6,698 bases of DNA from the NCBI GenBank assembly GCA_964417785.1, contig CAYQJO010000231.1, positions 1-6,698 on the forward strand, given 5' to 3'. A program made the position numbers and the translations under genes. The first letter of the stretch is position 1. Every line of letters starts with the position of its first letter. Positions 5,007-6,698 of this stretch are shown in pieces. The notes beneath the pieces are model-generated. The model ran no database searches. It saw only the letters and a program-made list of their open reading frames with translations, and was not told the DNA's origin. The DNA comes from DAOTUL01 sp034437435 (lineage in GTDB: Bacteria; Chloroflexota; Anaerolineae; Aggregatilineales; Phototrophicaceae).

Positions 5007-6431
5007 CTATTCGCCGACGTAGAGCAGATTGTACTCTTCCAGCAGAATGTTGGCTTCTTCTTCAGCGGCGGCCATGGTCTCGGCCACGTCACTGCCCTGC
5101 AGCATCACGTCTTCGAGGGCCTGGGTGATCAGGTCACGGGTTTCCACGAAGGTGCCGAAGATCGCGCCCTGGGTCGCCAGCGTCACCTGGCTCTGGCCGA
5201 GCTGCTCGCTGGCGGTGCGGAAGTTGGGGTTCTGCTCGAACCAGTTACCCGCTTCCAGGTCCATGCGCATGCCGTCTTCGATGCTCCATCCCAGGCTGTT
5301 GCCCGCATCCAGGTTTTCCAGCAGTTCGATGGAGCTGGTGCGCACCGGCACGTAACCGCTGGCGGTGTGCCAGGAGGCGCTGTTGGCGGTGTTGGAGAAG
5401 TAGAGCAGGAAGGCGACGGCGGCGTCGGCAACTTCTGGCTCCAGGCCGTCGCTGACCCACATGGTCGCGCCGCCGAGGATGTTGCCGGTCCAGCCATCTT
5501 CTTCGTCGTAGACCATGAAGCCGGTATCGACGGTGAAGCCGTTTTCGGTGGCGTTGTTGATGATACCGGCAGCGCTGGCGCTGGAGGTCATGGCGAAGGG
5601 AATCTGCTGGGCGGAGAACGCCTGCACCACGCCCGACCAGTCACGCTGCACGCCGCTGTAGGCGTAGTAGCCTTCAGTGTACATGTCCTGGTGGAACTGG
5701 GCGATGTCGAGGGCGGCGTCGCTGGTGAGGTTGATCCGGGTGGCACGGCCTTCACGACCGTTGCTGTTGTCGGTCAGCATTTCGTTCTGCTGCGCCAGCC
5801 ACTGCTCCAGGAACCAGCCATGATTCGGCCAGGAGACACAGCCAGCGACGGTGCCGTCTTCGATCAGACCGTCAAAGGCGGCGCAGGCTTCCTTCATTTC
5901 GCCCCAGGTGGTCGGCAGTTCTTCCAGACCAACCTGATCCATCAGGTCACGGTTGGCGTAGAGGATCGGCGTGGAGGTGTTCCAGGGGACCGACGCCCAC
6001 TCGCCGTCGATGGTGTAGTAAGCCGAGACGACTTCCACGATGTCGTCGAGAGCGACCGGCTGGCCGAGGACTTCGTCGCGGCCATCGATGATCTCAGCAA
6101 CGGGCTGGAACCAGTTGCTATCCAGCGCGAACTGGGTGGCGACCTCAAACAACTGCACGATTTCCGGCACATCGCCGCCCTGGTCGTTGGCGAGGGTGAG
6201 TTCGTTCAGCAGCGGTTCGTAATCGGCATAGGGTACGGTGCTGACGACGATACCGGGGTTTTCCGCATTGAACTGGTTGGCGACATCGGTGGCCCAATCG
6301 AAGCGGTGATCGGTGAAGGCGATCCAGGCAGTAATTTCGATTGGCTCATCCTGGGCGACGGTGGCGGGGGCCACAGCCAGTACCAGCAGAGCGAGTGTGA
6401 CCATGGCAAGAATCAACTTGCGTTGCAACAT
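5007..6431 (-). CDS. ugpB: ABC transporter substrate-binding protein, UgpB-like
   Basis: This 474-residue extracytoplasmic protein captures solute and delivers it to UgpA/UgpE. Residues 1-26 form a signal peptide (basic start, hydrophobic core at about 6-20, probable cleavage in ATVA-QDEP). There is no lipobox cysteine. The rest follows the UgpB fold: FNAENPGI (54-61), VQLFEVATQ (92-100), WNTSTPILYANRDL (150-163), TTWGEM (174-179), WPNHGWFLEQW (201-211), FAMTSSASA (279-287), NILGGATMWV (317-326) and SASWHTASGYVPV (351-363). These resemble E. coli UgpB blocks, suggesting sn-glycerol-3-phosphate or a glycerophosphodiester as substrate, although another polar solute or sugar is possible. Cys183 and Cys198 are its only cysteines and could form a disulfide. 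ATG 6431 is chosen because GGAGGA lies 9 bases upstream and the signal peptide begins there; the frame opens 73 codons earlier through repeat DNA. It is the first gene of the operon. Confidence 0.85.
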   Translation of the reverse strand: MLQRKLILAMVTLALLVLAVAPATVAQDEPIEITAWIAFTDHRFDWATDVANQFNAENPGIVVSTVPYADYEPLLNELTLANDQGGDVPEIVQLFEVATQFALDSNWFQPVAEIIDGRDEVLGQPVALDDIVEVVSAYYTIDGEWASVPWNTSTPILYANRDLMDQVGLEELPTTWGEMKEACAAFDGLIEDGTVAGCVSWPNHGWFLEQWLAQQNEMLTDNSNGREGRATRINLTSDAALDIAQFHQDMYTEGYYAYSGVQRDWSGVVQAFSAQQIPFAMTSSASAAGIINNATENGFTVDTGFMVYDEEDGWTGNILGGATMWVSDGLEPEVADAAVAFLLYFSNTANSASWHTASGYVPVRTSSIELLENLDAGNSLGWSIEDGMRMDLEAGNWFEQNPNFRTASEQLGQSQVTLATQGAIFGTFVETRDLITQALEDVMLQGSDVAETMAAAEEEANILLEEYNLLYVGE

Positions 6432-6440
6432 ATCTTTGTT

Positions 6441-6446
6441 TCCTCC
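6441..6446 (-). promoter_or_regulatory. Ribosome binding site that sets the ugpB start
   Basis: GGAGGA on the minus strand lies 9 bases before ATG 6431. It is the strongest such site in the window and rules out the longer in-frame start at 6650. Confidence 0.8.
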
Positions 6447-6494
6447 AAATGTGAAATTAACCAGAATTGAGTGTAGGGGGGCATGTTTAAGGCG

Positions 6495-6523
6495 CGGATA
6501 AGGTAATGTTAAGTAATGTGCAA
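6495..6523 (-). promoter_or_regulatory. Weak candidate promoter for the ugp operon
   Basis: TTGCAC (6523-6518) and TATCCG (6500-6495) are separated by 17 bases on the minus strand, about 60 bases upstream of the ugpB start. Both boxes are poor matches, and the AT-rich stretch around 6505-6520 offers alternatives such as TTAACA with TAAACA. Some promoter is expected between 6432 and 6541, but this exact placement is a guess. Confidence 0.25.
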
Positions 6524-6541
6524 AGCGGTGGGTGTGCATAC

Positions 6542-6620
6542 CAGGGTAATCGCTCCAAATTCCTGATCCTGCCGCATAACTATTTACTTGAACCACAAAG
6601 GCGCGGAGAACACAAAGATA
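6542..6620 (+). repeat. Dispersed intergenic repeat, copy 3 (direct orientation)
   Basis: The head CAGGGTAATCGCTCCAAAT (6542-6560) matches 2334-2352 except at two positions. The middle ATCCTGCCGCA (6566-6576) and tail ACTTGAACCACAAAGGCGCG with GAGAACACAAAGATA (6586-6620) match the inverted copy at 2473-2526. This is the fullest of the three copies and lies upstream of the ugpB promoter region. Confidence 0.75.
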
Positions 6621-6625
6621 TTTTC

Positions 6626-6698
6626 GGACGCGCCTTTGCGCGTCCCTCACCCCTAAATCCCCTCTCCCACAAGGGGCGAGGGGACTTGAAAACCGCTT
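6626..6698. repeat. Hairpin and palindromic repeat cluster at the right edge
   Basis: GGACGCGC (6626-6633), a CTTT loop and GCGCGTCC (6638-6645) form a perfect 8-base-pair hairpin that varies by one pair from hairpin 2 of the two-hairpin repeats. It runs straight into CCTCACCCCTAAATCCCCTC (6645-6664) and a matching GAGGGG (6678-6683), the same family as 4737-4829. The element is probably cut by the window end. No gene is seen in 6432-6698. Confidence 0.7.

Noticed and set aside
5367..6470. Long plus-strand open frame (367 codons) opposite ugpB
   Set aside because: It is antisense to a well-supported binding protein; Gly/Val/Asp-rich shadow composition and no recognisable motif.
6432..6650. 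N-terminal extension of UgpB to ATG 6650
   Set aside because: It runs through dispersed repeats and would place the signal peptide internally; GGAGGA before ATG 6431 decides the start.

Overview
This 6.7-kb stretch of bacterial DNA has three blocks separated by repeat-rich intergenic DNA. The GC-rich coding style, a flavodoxin-like start next to a small multi-membrane protein, a Ugp-type ABC transporter, and several families of dispersed palindromic repeats would fit a Chloroflexota-like environmental bacterium. That assignment is an impression from pattern, not a proof.

Left block (1-1440, minus strand): a phage portal protein of the SPP1 gp6 type, with its own strong-looking extended -10 promoter. 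An intrinsic-terminator-like hairpin lies between that promoter and the ribosome binding site. No terminase gene lies upstream of it, where one would normally be expected. A possible next gene overlaps the portal stop codon and runs off the left edge, so the portal may be the first visible gene of a prophage or a stray phage remnant.

Middle block (1500-2333, plus strand): a two-hairpin repeat is followed by a well-started reading frame that encodes only the first 36 residues of a flavodoxin (the FMN-phosphate loop). Its stop overlaps the start of a five-helix membrane protein of unknown function. This looks like a deleted flavodoxin/membrane-protein pair in which the translational coupling survives.

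Right block (2583-6431, minus strand): a binding-protein-dependent ABC importer in the order ugpB - ugpA - ugpE (binding protein, permease, permease). It resembles the sn-glycerol-3-phosphate/glycerophosphodiester Ugp system along its whole length. The binding protein would capture substrate outside the membrane and pass it to the UgpA/UgpE channel. The ATPase (UgpC/MsmX type) is not in the window and must come from elsewhere. UgpA carries about 110 extra N-terminal residues with three predicted membrane helices, which the usual six-helix UgpA lacks. A 336-base gap between ugpB and ugpA holds a nested palindrome, a two-hairpin repeat and an intrinsic terminator. Binding protein and permeases are therefore probably not expressed equally.

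The transporter block is bracketed by copies of one intergenic repeat, two in one orientation and one inverted. Further palindromic repeats fill the right edge. No RNA genes, CRISPR array, insertion-sequence transposase or origin were seen.
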